Source of the DNA: Bacilli bacterium
GTDB taxonomy: Bacteria; Bacillota_I; Bacilli_A; RF39; UBA660
Length of the DNA stretch: 34,270 nt
Direction: 5' to 3'
NCBI GenBank assembly: GCA_017459965.1
Contig: JAFUBW010000005.1
Span: 1-34,270 of the forward strand
The notes beneath the pieces are model-generated. The model ran no database searches. It had not been told where the DNA came from and worked only from the letters and a program-made list of their open reading frames with translations. Shown here in pieces: positions 7,227-17,221 of the stretch. A program made the translations under genes and the position numbers. Position 1 is the first letter of the stretch; each line of letters starts with the position of its first letter.

Positions 7227-9587
7227 ATGGCTAATAAAAATATAAAAGGTATAACAATAGAAATAGGTGGAGAAACAACAAAATTAGAGAAAGCTCTAAA
7301 GAATGTTAATAGTGTTGTTTATTCAACCAATAATGAGATTAAACAATTAAATCAAGCATTAAAATTAGATCCAAAAAACACAGAATTACTATCTCAAAAA
7401 CAAGAAGCTTTAAAAAAGAATATTCAAGCTACAACAGAAAAATTAAACACATTAAAAGAAGCTCAAAGACAAATGGGTGCTTATAATTCGTTAACAGAGG
7501 AACAAAAAGAAAATTATAGAGCATTATCACTTGAGATAACAAAAAGTCAAACTGCATTAAAGAAAATGAATAGTGAACTAAAAACATCTACTTCAGTTGA
7601 CTTATCTAAATTAAAAGATGGACTTAAAAAAGTTGGCGATGTTGCAGCAGAAGTAACTAAAAAAATGATGCAAGTAACAGCCGCAGTAAGCGGTGCATTG
7701 GCGGGGCTTGTGACTGCAGGTGTAAAATCTTATGCCGATTTAGAACAAAATCTAGGTGGTGTTGAGACATTATTCGGAGATAGTGCAAATAAAGTTGTTG
7801 AAAACGCAAAAAAAGCCTTTGAAACAGCAGGTGTTAGTGCTAATGAATATATGGCAGGTGTTACATCATTTAGTGCATCATTATTACAATCACTAAGTGG
7901 TGATACTGATAAAGCAGCAGATGTTGCAGATATGGCATTTAGAGACATGTCGGATAATGCCAATAAATTTGGTACTGATATGCAATCAATACAAAACGCA
8001 TATCAAGGATTTGCTAAACAAAATTACACCATGTTAGATAATTTAAAACTTGGATATGGCGGAACAAAAGAAGAAATGGCAAGATTATTGGCAGATGCGC
8101 AAGAAATAAGTGGAGTTAAATATGACATTAAAAATTTAAGTGATGTATATAATGCAATCCATGTAATCCAAGATAAATTAGGCGTAACAGGTACAACCGC
8201 TGAAGAAGCTGAAAAAACAATAAGTGGCTCTGTATCATCTATGAAAGCAGCATTTGATAATTTTCTAAATGGTAGTGGTAGTCCAGAACAACTTTCAAAA
8301 ACAATAACTAATGTATTTAGAAATGTTAGTAATGCTATAAAAAAAATAGCACCCGATATTCTTAAAGGCGTTGTATCATTGGTTCAAGAATTAATTCCAC
8401 AAATAGTATCTTTAATTCTTGAAACAACTCCACAATTATTAGATGCTGTAACTAATATGATTGATAGTTTACTTGAAATGTTAAGCAACGATACAGAAGG
8501 TATATCAAACACAATAACAGTTTTAATTGATAAAATTGTACAATTTATAACTGAAAATTTTCCTAAAATAATACAAATAGGTTTACAATTAATAATTTCT
8601 TTAGTTAAAGGTATATCAGATAGTATTCCGACAATAATACCAGCTATAGTGCAGTGTATCCAAACAATTATTAATGTTATATTAGAAAATTTACCTTTAA
8701 TATTAGAATCAGGTATAAAAATTTTAGTTGAGTTAATAAAAGGTATTGTTGATGCTATACCACAATTAATTGAAATGTTGCCAACAATAATAGAAACAAT
8801 AGTAAAAATATTGATAGAAAATTTACCTTTAATATGGGATGCTTCGGTACAAATAATGTTTGCATTGATAGATGGTTTAATAAAGTCATTACCTCAATTA
8901 GCAATAATGATACCTAAAATAATATTAACAATAGTTAAAGGTATGATAGAGGGATTACCAAAGTTTATTGAAAATGGTGGACAAGTAATTTCTAGTATCA
9001 TAAGCGGTATAGGTTCTATGCTAGGTACTTTAAAACAAACAGCAGGACAAATAGTATCAACAATAAAAGATAAAATAACAAGTTTACCAGGAGAAGCTTT
9101 ACAATGGGGTAAAGACATGGTTGAAGGTATTGCTAATGGTATAAAAAGTGCTATAGGAAAAGTTGGAGAAGCAGCATCTAACGTTGCTAGTAGGATTAGA
9201 AATTTTTTACACTTCTCAAGACCAGATGAAGGTCCATTAAGAGAATATGAAACATGGATGCCAGACTTTGCAGAAGGATTAGCTAGAACACTTAATAATT
9301 CACGTGATATTATGGCAAAAGCAAGTAAAAATCTATCTGGTGAAATAAGAGATAATTTGTCTATAGATGGAATTGTAAGTGATACAAGAGCCGCAATGAG
9401 ATCATTAAATAGTAATATAGCCGTTTCATTAAATCCTACAATAAATCCAAGTGCAGCAAACGAAATGGAATACTCAAGATTAATAAATGCATTCAAAGAG
9501 GCTTTAAAAGACACAAAGGTTGTTATGAATGGTAGAGAAATGGGAAATTTTGTATCTGATGTAGTAGAAAAGGTGGTTTATTCATGA
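7227..9587 (+). CDS. Tape measure protein
   Basis: The 786-aa protein sets tail length and helps DNA cross the host membrane. It begins with a long coiled coil (residues 1-130, KALKNVNSVVYSTNNEIKQL-type heptads), then a TMP domain (ETLFGDSANKVVENA and DMSDNANKFGTDM). Residues about 380-600 are hydrophobic tandem helices with repeats of the type ILENLPLILESG...IPQLIEMLPTI. The C-terminal part contains FLHFSRPDEGPLREYETWMP, a phrase common in tape measure proteins. SD is AAGGAGGTGG. The gene is short for the family, implying a rather short tail. Confidence 0.93.
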   Translation: MANKNIKGITIEIGGETTKLEKALKNVNSVVYSTNNEIKQLNQALKLDPKNTELLSQKQEALKKNIQATTEKLNTLKEAQRQMGAYNSLTEEQKENYRALSLEITKSQTALKKMNSELKTSTSVDLSKLKDGLKKVGDVAAEVTKKMMQVTAAVSGALAGLVTAGVKSYADLEQNLGGVETLFGDSANKVVENAKKAFETAGVSANEYMAGVTSFSASLLQSLSGDTDKAADVADMAFRDMSDNANKFGTDMQSIQNAYQGFAKQNYTMLDNLKLGYGGTKEEMARLLADAQEISGVKYDIKNLSDVYNAIHVIQDKLGVTGTTAEEAEKTISGSVSSMKAAFDNFLNGSGSPEQLSKTITNVFRNVSNAIKKIAPDILKGVVSLVQELIPQIVSLILETTPQLLDAVTNMIDSLLEMLSNDTEGISNTITVLIDKIVQFITENFPKIIQIGLQLIISLVKGISDSIPTIIPAIVQCIQTIINVILENLPLILESGIKILVELIKGIVDAIPQLIEMLPTIIETIVKILIENLPLIWDASVQIMFALIDGLIKSLPQLAIMIPKIILTIVKGMIEGLPKFIENGGQVISSIISGIGSMLGTLKQTAGQIVSTIKDKITSLPGEALQWGKDMVEGIANGIKSAIGKVGEAASNVASRIRNFLHFSRPDEGPLREYETWMPDFAEGLARTLNNSRDIMAKASKNLSGEIRDNLSIDGIVSDTRAAMRSLNSNIAVSLNPTINPSAANEMEYSRLINAFKEALKDTKVVMNGREMGNFVSDVVEKVVYS

Positions 9588-10282
9588 ATAATTATGTAAT
9601 ATTTAAAGGAATAGATAGTAGAACAATTAGAGGCTTAATCATACAAGAACTTCCTTCTATTGCTAAACCTAAAATGAGGGTATCAGAAACAGTTATAGAT
9701 GGTGTAGATGGATCATATATAGAAGAATTAGGATATGAAAGTTATGACAAAACTCTTAAAATAGGTCTTACAAGAAACTATGATATAGATGAAGTTATTG
9801 ATTACTTTAATGGAGAAGGTTCAATTGTCTTTAGCAATGAACCAGATAAATACTATAAAGTAAAAATAATAAATCAAATTAATTATGAAAGATTAGTAAG
9901 ATTTAAAGAAGCAACTGTTAAAATAAGAACACAACCATTTAAATATCTTTACCAAGAACATAAACAAGTATTTAATAATCCAACAGAAAGTATAACAATT
10001 ATAAATAATGGCTTTTTAGATTCTAAACCAATAATTAAATTAGAAGGTAGTGGCACAATCGAATTTAAGATTGATAATGTCGCTATTTTTAGTTATACAT
10101 TTCCAAATAATGAATCAGAAGTATTTATTGATAGTGATAAGCAAGATGCTTATTTAGGTAATGTATTAAAAAACAGAAATATGAATGGTGAATTTCCATT
10201 ATTAAAAAGAGGTAAAAACATTATTACATGGACTGGTACTATTACAAAAATAGAAGTTATTGCTAATAGTAGATGGTTATAA
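9584..10282 (+). CDS. Distal tail protein (Dit, SipTail family)
   Basis: The 232-aa protein forms the hexameric hub ring between tail tube and tip. The N terminus (DSRTIRGLIIQELPSI, then VDGVDGSYIEELGYESYD) is the typical Dit beta-barrel, and a C-terminal galectin-like part follows (from about residue 130). Its ATG overlaps the tape measure stop (ATGA). Order TMP-Dit-tip is canonical. Confidence 0.88.
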   Translation: MNNYVIFKGIDSRTIRGLIIQELPSIAKPKMRVSETVIDGVDGSYIEELGYESYDKTLKIGLTRNYDIDEVIDYFNGEGSIVFSNEPDKYYKVKIINQINYERLVRFKEATVKIRTQPFKYLYQEHKQVFNNPTESITIINNGFLDSKPIIKLEGSGTIEFKIDNVAIFSYTFPNNESEVFIDSDKQDAYLGNVLKNRNMNGEFPLLKRGKNIITWTGTITKIEVIANSRWL

Positions 10283-10297
10283 GAAAGGAGAATGTAA

Positions 10298-10633
10298 ATG
10301 CAAAATATATTTAGTATGGTTAGAGGAGATACACAATCATTTGAACTTGAAATAACTGAAAATAATGAATCAGTAACAGTAGATAGTATTTATTTTACTG
10401 TCAAAAATGACACTCATACAGATGAGGTGTTATTTCAAAAAAAATTAAATGATGGTATTACTTTAACAAATGATGTTTACAATATCACTATAGATTCATC
10501 AGATACTGATAGTCTAGACTATGGTAGATATGCTTATGATATAGAAATAATAAAAAATTCTATTAAAAAAACAATCGCAGTAGGTGTTCTAGATATCAAA
10601 GAAGAAGTTACTTTCGTAAATAATGAGGCTTAA
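10298..10633 (+). CDS. Baseplate-associated beta-sandwich protein
   Basis: A 111-aa protein starting MQNIFSMVRGDTQSFELEI. The RGDT-x-SFELEI opening and the following strands (YFTVKNDTHTDEVLFQKKL, YAYDIEIIKN) resemble the N-terminal domain of baseplate upper proteins (BppU-like), here a separate protein. It probably links Dit to receptor-binding parts. SD GAAAGGAG is strong. I see no enzymatic motif. Confidence 0.6.
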   Translation: MQNIFSMVRGDTQSFELEITENNESVTVDSIYFTVKNDTHTDEVLFQKKLNDGITLTNDVYNITIDSSDTDSLDYGRYAYDIEIIKNSIKKTIAVGVLDIKEEVTFVNNEA

Positions 10634-10635
10634 TT

Positions 10636-12714
10636 ATGAAAGCAATTTTAAGAAGTATAAATAATTTTAGTTGTAAACTAAAACAAAGCAATAACTTAAA
10701 ATATAATATCAGTCCTAAAATAAGAAGTAATAAATTTAAAAATATAAGTGGTAATGGTAATGTAGTTATTGAAGATGCAATAGATAAGAACGCTAAGGAT
10801 TATAAAATATATGGTAATACATATCAGAATAGTACAAGTGGGAAGAATTTATTTAAAGCATCAAGTAGTAATTATCCACAAGGTCTTACAATTACATATA
10901 ATAGTGATACCGGTGAAATATCTTTCAGTGGAACTACTACAGGAAGTTATCCCACTTTAAGCAATTTTACTGGTACTAATGTTCCACCAGGAGAATACAC
11001 TTTTTCAATAGATAAACCTCTTCCATATGCTATAGGATGTCGATTTAGAAACTCAAACGGACAATATCCAACAGTTGTGACAATTCCTTCTGGTGAATTA
11101 TCAAGAACTGTTACAGTTTCATATAATGCTGTTAGACTTGAATTAGTATATAGTGTATCAACATCCGGAATACAAGTACCTCAAACAATAATTAAACCAA
11201 TGATAGAAAGTGGAACAACTGCAACCAATTTTGAACCATACACAGGCGGTCAACCTAGCCCTAATCCTGATTATCCACAAGAAATAATAAGTTGTGGAGA
11301 TAGGACAAAGAATTTATTTGATAAAGATAATGCGAATGTTTATGGTGGTTATTTAAGTGGAAGTGGTGTTGTAAGTGGAAACGGGAACCCTTCGAATTAT
11401 GATACTATTGTATATATTGAATGTAAACCAAATACTAAATATGCACTACAAAAAATGCTTCAACCTGATACTGAAAATAATAGATTTAGAGTTGGATGTA
11501 CTTCTGAAATTCCGGTTCAAGGAATACAAACTACAAATTTTTTCAAATACAATGATGGAACTACTGAAACAGAATATGTATATACCACATCATCAACTGC
11601 AAAATATTTGCTATTCTACTGTACAAAAACGAGTTCTATAACAACCAAACAGCAAATGTTTAACAGTATACAGATAGAAGAAGGAAATGAAGTTACTCCA
11701 TATGAACCATATTATGATGGTTATAAAATACCAGTTAATGTTAGAAGTGATAATTTAATAAACAATACATTGCAATCACAAACTAAAAATGGAATAACCT
11801 TAACAAAAAATCGTAATGGAAGTATTACTGCAAATGGAACTGCAACAACAAATACATTTTTTGATGTAGGAAAATTTGTTCAAAAACAAAATGTAGCATA
11901 TACGTTGAATGGTTGCCCAAATGGTGGTGGAAATTCAAAATATAGATTATATATCTTAGGTGAAACTACTCCATATTTTGATAATGGCAATGGTGTTAAT
12001 TTTCCAATAGTTAATACTGATACACAAAGAACATTAAGACTAGCAATTTATAATAATATGACCGTTGAAAATTTGACATTTTATCCGATGATTAGATTAA
12101 CAGAAACAGGAAATGTTAAATATCAACCATACTACAACGAAACAACAAATATATACCTAGACGAACCATTAAGAAAAATAGATGGATATAGTGATTATAT
12201 TGATTTTGTAAATAGTAGGGTTGTTAGAAATATAGGAGACATTATCTTAAATGGAACTCAAACTATGTATAGAGTTAACACAAATACAACAGAAATATAT
12301 AGATTTCAAGTGAGTGAAGTTCCTGAAAACCCAACATCAAGCACTAACGAAATAGGGAAGATATTATGTAGTCATTATAGGAAAAGAAGTGCGGCAGACA
12401 CATATGGTAAACATGAAGGAATATCTTTTAGAAATCCGGGAGTTAATGGATTTTATATATACGATGAATCTCGTAATAATTACACATTGGAAGAATATAA
12501 AGAATGGTTATCTTCAAACCCAGTAACAGTGAATTATCTCTTAGCAACCTCAACAGAAGAAGACATAGAATTACCAAATATAAATTTAATAGAAGGCAAA
12601 AACATTATTACTCTTGGTACTGAATTACAAGGTATATTTGACGTTCAATATTATTCAAAAGAAATTATTGATATTTCTGATTACAAATATAATTTAAGAA
12701 AGGTAGAGGACTAA
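10636..12714 (+). CDS. Tail-tip/receptor-binding protein with repeated jelly-roll modules
   Basis: The 692-aa protein is built of repeated beta-rich modules. Three or four copies share an entry such as KNLFKAS, KNLFDKD or DNLINNT, a Gly/Asn-rich middle, and an exit such as TNFEPYTGG, VTPYEPYYDG or VKYQPYYNE. The segment PSPNPDYPQEI follows the first module. Such modules occur in phage tail proteins and are likely carbohydrate-binding. A C-terminal YKYNLRKVED tail follows strands with EGKNIITLGTEL. A hairpin terminator overlaps its stop codon. Host surface binding is inferred. Confidence 0.7.
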   Translation: MKAILRSINNFSCKLKQSNNLKYNISPKIRSNKFKNISGNGNVVIEDAIDKNAKDYKIYGNTYQNSTSGKNLFKASSSNYPQGLTITYNSDTGEISFSGTTTGSYPTLSNFTGTNVPPGEYTFSIDKPLPYAIGCRFRNSNGQYPTVVTIPSGELSRTVTVSYNAVRLELVYSVSTSGIQVPQTIIKPMIESGTTATNFEPYTGGQPSPNPDYPQEIISCGDRTKNLFDKDNANVYGGYLSGSGVVSGNGNPSNYDTIVYIECKPNTKYALQKMLQPDTENNRFRVGCTSEIPVQGIQTTNFFKYNDGTTETEYVYTTSSTAKYLLFYCTKTSSITTKQQMFNSIQIEEGNEVTPYEPYYDGYKIPVNVRSDNLINNTLQSQTKNGITLTKNRNGSITANGTATTNTFFDVGKFVQKQNVAYTLNGCPNGGGNSKYRLYILGETTPYFDNGNGVNFPIVNTDTQRTLRLAIYNNMTVENLTFYPMIRLTETGNVKYQPYYNETTNIYLDEPLRKIDGYSDYIDFVNSRVVRNIGDIILNGTQTMYRVNTNTTEIYRFQVSEVPENPTSSTNEIGKILCSHYRKRSAADTYGKHEGISFRNPGVNGFYIYDESRNNYTLEEYKEWLSSNPVTVNYLLATSTEEDIELPNINLIEGKNIITLGTELQGIFDVQYYSKEIIDISDYKYNLRKVED

Positions 12715-12727
12715 AATCCTCTTTTTT
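12705..12727 (+). terminator. Terminator-like hairpin over a stop codon in the tail operon
   Basis: AGAGGA (12705-12710) pairs with TCCTCT (12717-12722) around loop CTAAAA, which contains the upstream TAA stop, and is followed by a T run to 12727. The next gene starts 9 bases later without a strong Shine-Dalgarno. The hairpin may act as an attenuator. Confidence 0.6.
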
Positions 12728-12735
12728 GGTGTTAT

Positions 12736-14355
12736 ATGATAAGAGTTTATGATAGTAATGAAAAAGTATTTAATAATAATGGTATAAAAATCTTACATCC
12801 ATTATTTGCAGAAATAACTAAAGCAGATAATGGAGATTATTGTATTGAATTAGAAGATATACTTGAAAATATTGATTATTATCAAAAAGGAATGATCATA
12901 AGAGTATCAACACCATGGGGAGTGCAAGGTTTTAGATGTAATAATCCAGAAATAAAGAACAACAGAATAATCTCTAAAGCCTGGCATTTAACCTATGATA
13001 GTAAAAATTATATTATAACTGATAAATCAGCTGTAAATAAAAATTGTAATGCAGCACTTGATTACTACAATAGTAATGCAGATATAGAAACACCTTTTAT
13101 AACTATTAGTGATATATCTACTGTTTTAACAACGAGAATGGTAAGAAAGACTTTATATGATATATTTGTATCTTTAATAGACTCTGATAAGTATGGAGGG
13201 CATTTATATAGAGATAACTACACATTCGGAATAAAACAAAACATAGGTGAAGATAGAGGAGTTGTTCTAGCAAACAATAAAAATATAACTGATATATCTA
13301 CATCAGAAAATTGGGACAATGTATGTACTAAAATACTTCCATATACCACTGATGGAGAAAATGCTATTTTGCTTGATGATATATATGTTGAATTAAATGA
13401 ACAATTATATGATATTCCATATACAAAAATAATTAAATTTGAAAATATATATAGCCCAGATGATTTTCAAACATATGAGGCTTTTTTAAATGCTACAAAG
13501 TTATGGTTACTACAAACCGCTACTGAATATTTACAAGAAAATAAAGTACCAAAAATCAATTATTCTGTAAGTGCAAAAATAGACAATATTTCTGATATAG
13601 GAGACACAATCTATGTAAAACATTCTAAATGTAGGGTAAATATAACAACACAAGTTATATCTATTGTATGGGATGCCATAAGTGGTAAATATAAAAAGAT
13701 AGAATTTGGTAATTTTAAAAAGGAATTAAAGAATTTAACTCAAGAAATAGTATCACAAGCAACTAAACAATCTGAATCATTAGTAAAAGAAAATAAAATA
13801 ATCTTGGAAAATGAATTAGCACAAGCAACAGCTGCAATAAATAATGTTCTAGGTAATAGTTATGTTATTTATGACGGAGATAAGATTTTAGTTGTTGATT
13901 CACTTCCTAAAGAAGAAGCGACACATGTAATAAAAATATCTTCAGGTGGTATAGGTTTTTCAGAACACGGAATAAATGGACCTTTTAATTCTGCTTGGTT
14001 AATAGATGGAACATTAGACATGCAACAAATTAACGTTATAAACCTTACTGCATCATTAATAAGAGGTGGAATATTAAAACTAGGCGGTGCTAATGATACT
14101 AACGGTATATTAGAAGTATATGACGAAAACGGCAATGTTATAGGAAGTATTGATAAGGATGGAATACATTTTGAAGTTATGGATAAGCTTAACTTTTTAA
14201 AATCAGTAGAAGGAACAGATCAACTCGGATTAGATGATAGCTTAGAATATAAGCCTATATCGCTTTCTGTAAAAGGACATACAGAAAGAATTAATTATTT
14301 ATATCCATCTGATGATTTATATCCATCTGATGATCTATATTTGGAAGGATTGTGA
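12736..14355 (+). CDS. Tail-associated hub protein (prophage tail/Tal family)
   Basis: The 539-aa protein has the gp44/Tal-like hub fold at its N terminus: MIRVYDSNEKVF, a DYCIELEDILENIDYYQKGMI region, and FENIYSPDDFQTYEAFLNAT in the middle. From residue about 330 a coiled coil leads to a fibre-like C-terminal part (IDGTLDMQQINVINLTASLIRGGILKLGG), which resembles phage minor structural proteins. No clear endopeptidase motif is seen. The gene ends with a duplicated 18-bp unit encoding LYPSDD twice. SD is weak (TTTGGTG). Confidence 0.75.
   Translation: MIRVYDSNEKVFNNNGIKILHPLFAEITKADNGDYCIELEDILENIDYYQKGMIIRVSTPWGVQGFRCNNPEIKNNRIISKAWHLTYDSKNYIITDKSAVNKNCNAALDYYNSNADIETPFITISDISTVLTTRMVRKTLYDIFVSLIDSDKYGGHLYRDNYTFGIKQNIGEDRGVVLANNKNITDISTSENWDNVCTKILPYTTDGENAILLDDIYVELNEQLYDIPYTKIIKFENIYSPDDFQTYEAFLNATKLWLLQTATEYLQENKVPKINYSVSAKIDNISDIGDTIYVKHSKCRVNITTQVISIVWDAISGKYKKIEFGNFKKELKNLTQEIVSQATKQSESLVKENKIILENELAQATAAINNVLGNSYVIYDGDKILVVDSLPKEEATHVIKISSGGIGFSEHGINGPFNSAWLIDGTLDMQQINVINLTASLIRGGILKLGGANDTNGILEVYDENGNVIGSIDKDGIHFEVMDKLNFLKSVEGTDQLGLDDSLEYKPISLSVKGHTERINYLYPSDDLYPSDDLYLEGL
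14299..14334. repeat. Tandem duplication of 18 bp at the end of the hub gene
   Basis: Two perfect 18-bp units (14299-14316, 14317-14334) encode LYPSDD twice, and a partial third unit follows (LYLEG). In-frame units at a C terminus may expand or contract by slippage. The repeat lies just ahead of the fibre gene start. Confidence 0.9.
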
Positions 14356-14359
14356 TTTT

Positions 14360-15721
14360 ATGATATTAACACTATGTATAGATAAACAACCAAAAACTAA
14401 TCCATCTAATGAATTAAAAACCTATGAAATAAATATTGGTAACAGATTATGTTCTTATGATGATGTGTATGACGAATTAATAATTACGTTAAATGATGTC
14501 AATCAATTAGAAGGTATTATAAAAAGAAGATGTAATATAGATAGATTCGATATTATAACTAAATTGCAAGAAGAATATATACAAACATTAGAAATACCAG
14601 AAATAACTTTATTTGAAGGTACTAACTATGTATATTTACAAGACTTTGACTATCTTAATATGAAAATAGAATACCTAACAAATGTTGCAATGAATAAACA
14701 TTTTGCTAAGACAGAAGAATTCAATTCAAAATTAGTATTAACAGCTCAAGAATTTAATCTTAAACTATCAAAAAAATTAGACGGAGAAGAATTTACACAT
14801 GCAAGTATAGTAGCAAAAATAAATGACGATACAAGTGAAGTACAAATAGAAGCAGACAAAATCAATATGAAAGGCAAAGAATTCAATCTTACAGCAGATA
14901 ATATGACTATAGAAAGTGAAAATTTCGGTGTGAGCGAAGAAGGTAGAATAAGAGCTACTTCAGGAGAAATAGGTGGATTTAATTTAGAATCTGATAAGTT
15001 TGATTCTATGAGTTCAAAAACATTTAATTATACTCAGGAAGATTTAACAAGAATACAACAAATAATATTAGGAAATATTATTGCAACAGATGAAGATTAT
15101 GAAAAATACGATTTAAATAACAATCACTTGATTGATGGTCAAGATTCGTTAAGAATTTCAAAAATAGTAAATGGAAGATTGTCTCCTACCCAAGTATGCA
15201 AATACATAATTAATTCACAAGATCCAGTACGTTGCATATCGATCAAAGACGAAAACGAATCTAACGATATAGCAGTTTTTGGAATGTTTGGAGGTTATGT
15301 TAGAGATCTTTCAGCATTACAAATAACTGCAACAAATAATCTATCTCTAAAACCAACAAATTCTTCTGGAAGTACAATAAGCATGTTTGCTGAAGATGGA
15401 AGCATAAGATGCGTCAATTTAACCCAAACATCAAAAGAAGAATACAAAAAGAATTTTGAAAAATTAGATAATGCTTTAGATATTATCAAAAATATAGATA
15501 TATATAAATACAACATGAAAACAGATAAAGACACAGATAAAAAACATATTGGTTTCATAATTGGCGACAAGTTTAACTATTCAAAGGAAGTTACATCAAA
15601 GAACAACGACGGTGTAGATATTTATGCTTTAGCATCAGTATGTTGCAAAGCAATACAAGAACAACAAAAAATAATCGAACAACTTCAACAAAAAATTAAA
15701 AGATTGGAGAGTGATAAATAA
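14360..15721 (+). CDS. Tail fibre/tip protein with EF-hand and S74-type chaperone domain
   Basis: The 453-aa product has an N-terminal structural domain, a middle beta region (EEFTHASIVAKINDDTSEVQIEADKI, typical of phage minor structural proteins), an EF-hand/dockerin-like loop DLNNNHLIDGQD near residue 250, and a C-terminal intramolecular chaperone domain of the endosialidase S74 type (KNIDIYKYNM, HIGFIIGD, GVDIYALASVCCKAIQEQ and a final coiled coil). S74 domains trimerise fibres and then cleave themselves off. ATG 14360 is chosen over the upstream start because GGAAGGA stands 10 bases before it. Confidence 0.8.
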   Translation: MILTLCIDKQPKTNPSNELKTYEINIGNRLCSYDDVYDELIITLNDVNQLEGIIKRRCNIDRFDIITKLQEEYIQTLEIPEITLFEGTNYVYLQDFDYLNMKIEYLTNVAMNKHFAKTEEFNSKLVLTAQEFNLKLSKKLDGEEFTHASIVAKINDDTSEVQIEADKINMKGKEFNLTADNMTIESENFGVSEEGRIRATSGEIGGFNLESDKFDSMSSKTFNYTQEDLTRIQQIILGNIIATDEDYEKYDLNNNHLIDGQDSLRISKIVNGRLSPTQVCKYIINSQDPVRCISIKDENESNDIAVFGMFGGYVRDLSALQITATNNLSLKPTNSSGSTISMFAEDGSIRCVNLTQTSKEEYKKNFEKLDNALDIIKNIDIYKYNMKTDKDTDKKHIGFIIGDKFNYSKEVTSKNNDGVDIYALASVCCKAIQEQQKIIEQLQQKIKRLESDK

Positions 15722-16734
15722 TGGCATATAACAGAGTTAATTGGCAAAGTGGAACAAAAGTATCTGATGGATACGTAACAATAGATGGTACACAACATAC
15801 TGTAACCCCTGCAGTATATGCTGGTGTTACTCCAGTAAACCCAACAAGCTTAAATATTATGGATGCAGGTATAGAACAAAATTCAATCGATATACAAAAG
15901 AATAAAGATATACTTAATGGACTAGCTTCTGCAGGAAGTTTATATGTAGAAGATATACAATGTAAAAATTTATTTAATAAAAATAATATTACAGAAGGTG
16001 TATGTTTGAATGGAGACGGAACAACAAGAGAAGCTTCTAATTTTTGCATAAGTGATTATATACCTGTAAAAATGTTGAAAAAATATACATATCAAGGTTT
16101 AACAAATATAGGTAATGAAACATATTCAGAATATTACTCTAGCGATAAGACTTATATAAGTTCTTTTCAACAACAAACAGGAGTCAATACTATTACAGTT
16201 CCTATTGGTGTAGCATATGTAAGATTTTCAATTAGGACAAGTTCATCAGATCAAGACACATTTCAAATTGAACCAGGAGAAGTTGCAACTGATTATACAG
16301 AATATAAAAAGATAATACCTACAATTGAAAATAGTTTAGATAGTGATAGTACTGAAGATGTTCCTAGTGTTCATGCAGTAAAAGAAAGAACTCATGAAGA
16401 TATTACAACTGATGGTTCACCTGTAAAATGTGGATATAAAGTAGACAACAAAGATGTATATGTTTTAAGAAAGAATGGCGGTTATCTTCCTAACAATTCT
16501 TCTAAAACAGTTGATACAGGAATAATAGGTGGTAATTTAATTGATATAAAAGGTCAAATATATCCACCTACTGGTAATCAATCACCAATTCCTTATAATA
16601 GCCCAACTACTGGAGTTTATGGATATTATAATCCAACTACTGGATTAATATCAATAACAACACTAAGTGATAGAAGTAATAACACCTTCTATATAGATTT
16701 TTATTTTACATATAATAACGAAAGTAATAATTAG
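15721..16734 (+). CDS. Putative receptor-binding tail protein with jelly-roll module
   Basis: The 337-aa protein begins MAYNRVNWQSGTKVSDGYVTI, an opening frequent in Firmicutes phage tail proteins, with a short helix (INIMDAGIEQNSIDI-like). The middle carries the same jelly-roll pattern as the 692-aa protein: CKNLFNKNNIT at the start and ATDYTEYKK at the end. The C-terminal part is beta-rich (GGYLPNN, ISITTLSDRS). The shared module suggests both proteins build the adhesion device. ATG overlaps the preceding stop region by one base. Confidence 0.65.
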   Translation: MAYNRVNWQSGTKVSDGYVTIDGTQHTVTPAVYAGVTPVNPTSLNIMDAGIEQNSIDIQKNKDILNGLASAGSLYVEDIQCKNLFNKNNITEGVCLNGDGTTREASNFCISDYIPVKMLKKYTYQGLTNIGNETYSEYYSSDKTYISSFQQQTGVNTITVPIGVAYVRFSIRTSSSDQDTFQIEPGEVATDYTEYKKIIPTIENSLDSDSTEDVPSVHAVKERTHEDITTDGSPVKCGYKVDNKDVYVLRKNGGYLPNNSSKTVDTGIIGGNLIDIKGQIYPPTGNQSPIPYNSPTTGVYGYYNPTTGLISITTLSDRSNNTFYIDFYFTYNNESNN

Positions 16735-16749
16735 AAAGAAGGAAATATA

Positions 16750-17220
16750 ATGGATAAAATAAAATTATTTTTAACAGGGATTTTTGGAGCACTATTTAGT
16801 CTTTTTGGACTATTAACAGTACCTTTATTATTGCTATTAACAGCTAATATAGTAGATTATATAACTGGATTAATAGCAGCAAATAATAGAAATGAAAAAA
16901 TATCATCATATAAAAGTTTTAAAGGTATAGCAAAAAAGATATGTATGTATCTTTTAATTATTGTAGGATTCATGATTGATGTAATGGTAACATATGGAAT
17001 TGAACATCTAGGACTACAATTTGATTTTCCTACTATATTCGCTTGTATTATAACACTATGGCTAGTATGCAATGAAATAATTTCAATATTAGAAAACTTA
17101 ATTGATATAGGGGTGGCTATGCCGTCTTTTTTAATGCCACTTGTTGAAAAAATGAAACATATGACAGAAACAAAAATAGAAATAAATACAACAGAAGAAG
17201 AAAACAAGAAGGAGGATTAA
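16750..17220 (+). CDS. Holin (phage holin 4 / toxin-secretion holin family)
   Basis: A 156-aa membrane protein that permeabilises the cell membrane for lysis. It has hydrophobic segments near residues 8-32 (LFSLFGLLTVPLLLLLTANI), 60-82 and 92-112. The motif DYITGLIAANNR after the first segments is a hallmark of the Cph1/TcdE-type holin family. The charged C terminus (TEEENKKED) is cytoplasmic in this family. It is directly followed by the endolysin gene. Confidence 0.9.
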   Translation: MDKIKLFLTGIFGALFSLFGLLTVPLLLLLTANIVDYITGLIAANNRNEKISSYKSFKGIAKKICMYLLIIVGFMIDVMVTYGIEHLGLQFDFPTIFACIITLWLVCNEIISILENLIDIGVAMPSFLMPLVEKMKHMTETKIEINTTEEENKKED

Positions 17221-17221
17221 T

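Noticed and set aside
8894-9514. 206-aa frame on the minus strand within the tape measure gene
   Set aside because: Shadow of a clear coding region, without SD or promoter.
11375-11641. 88-aa frame inside the 692-aa tail protein gene
   Set aside because: Other register of a well-supported gene; no family pattern.
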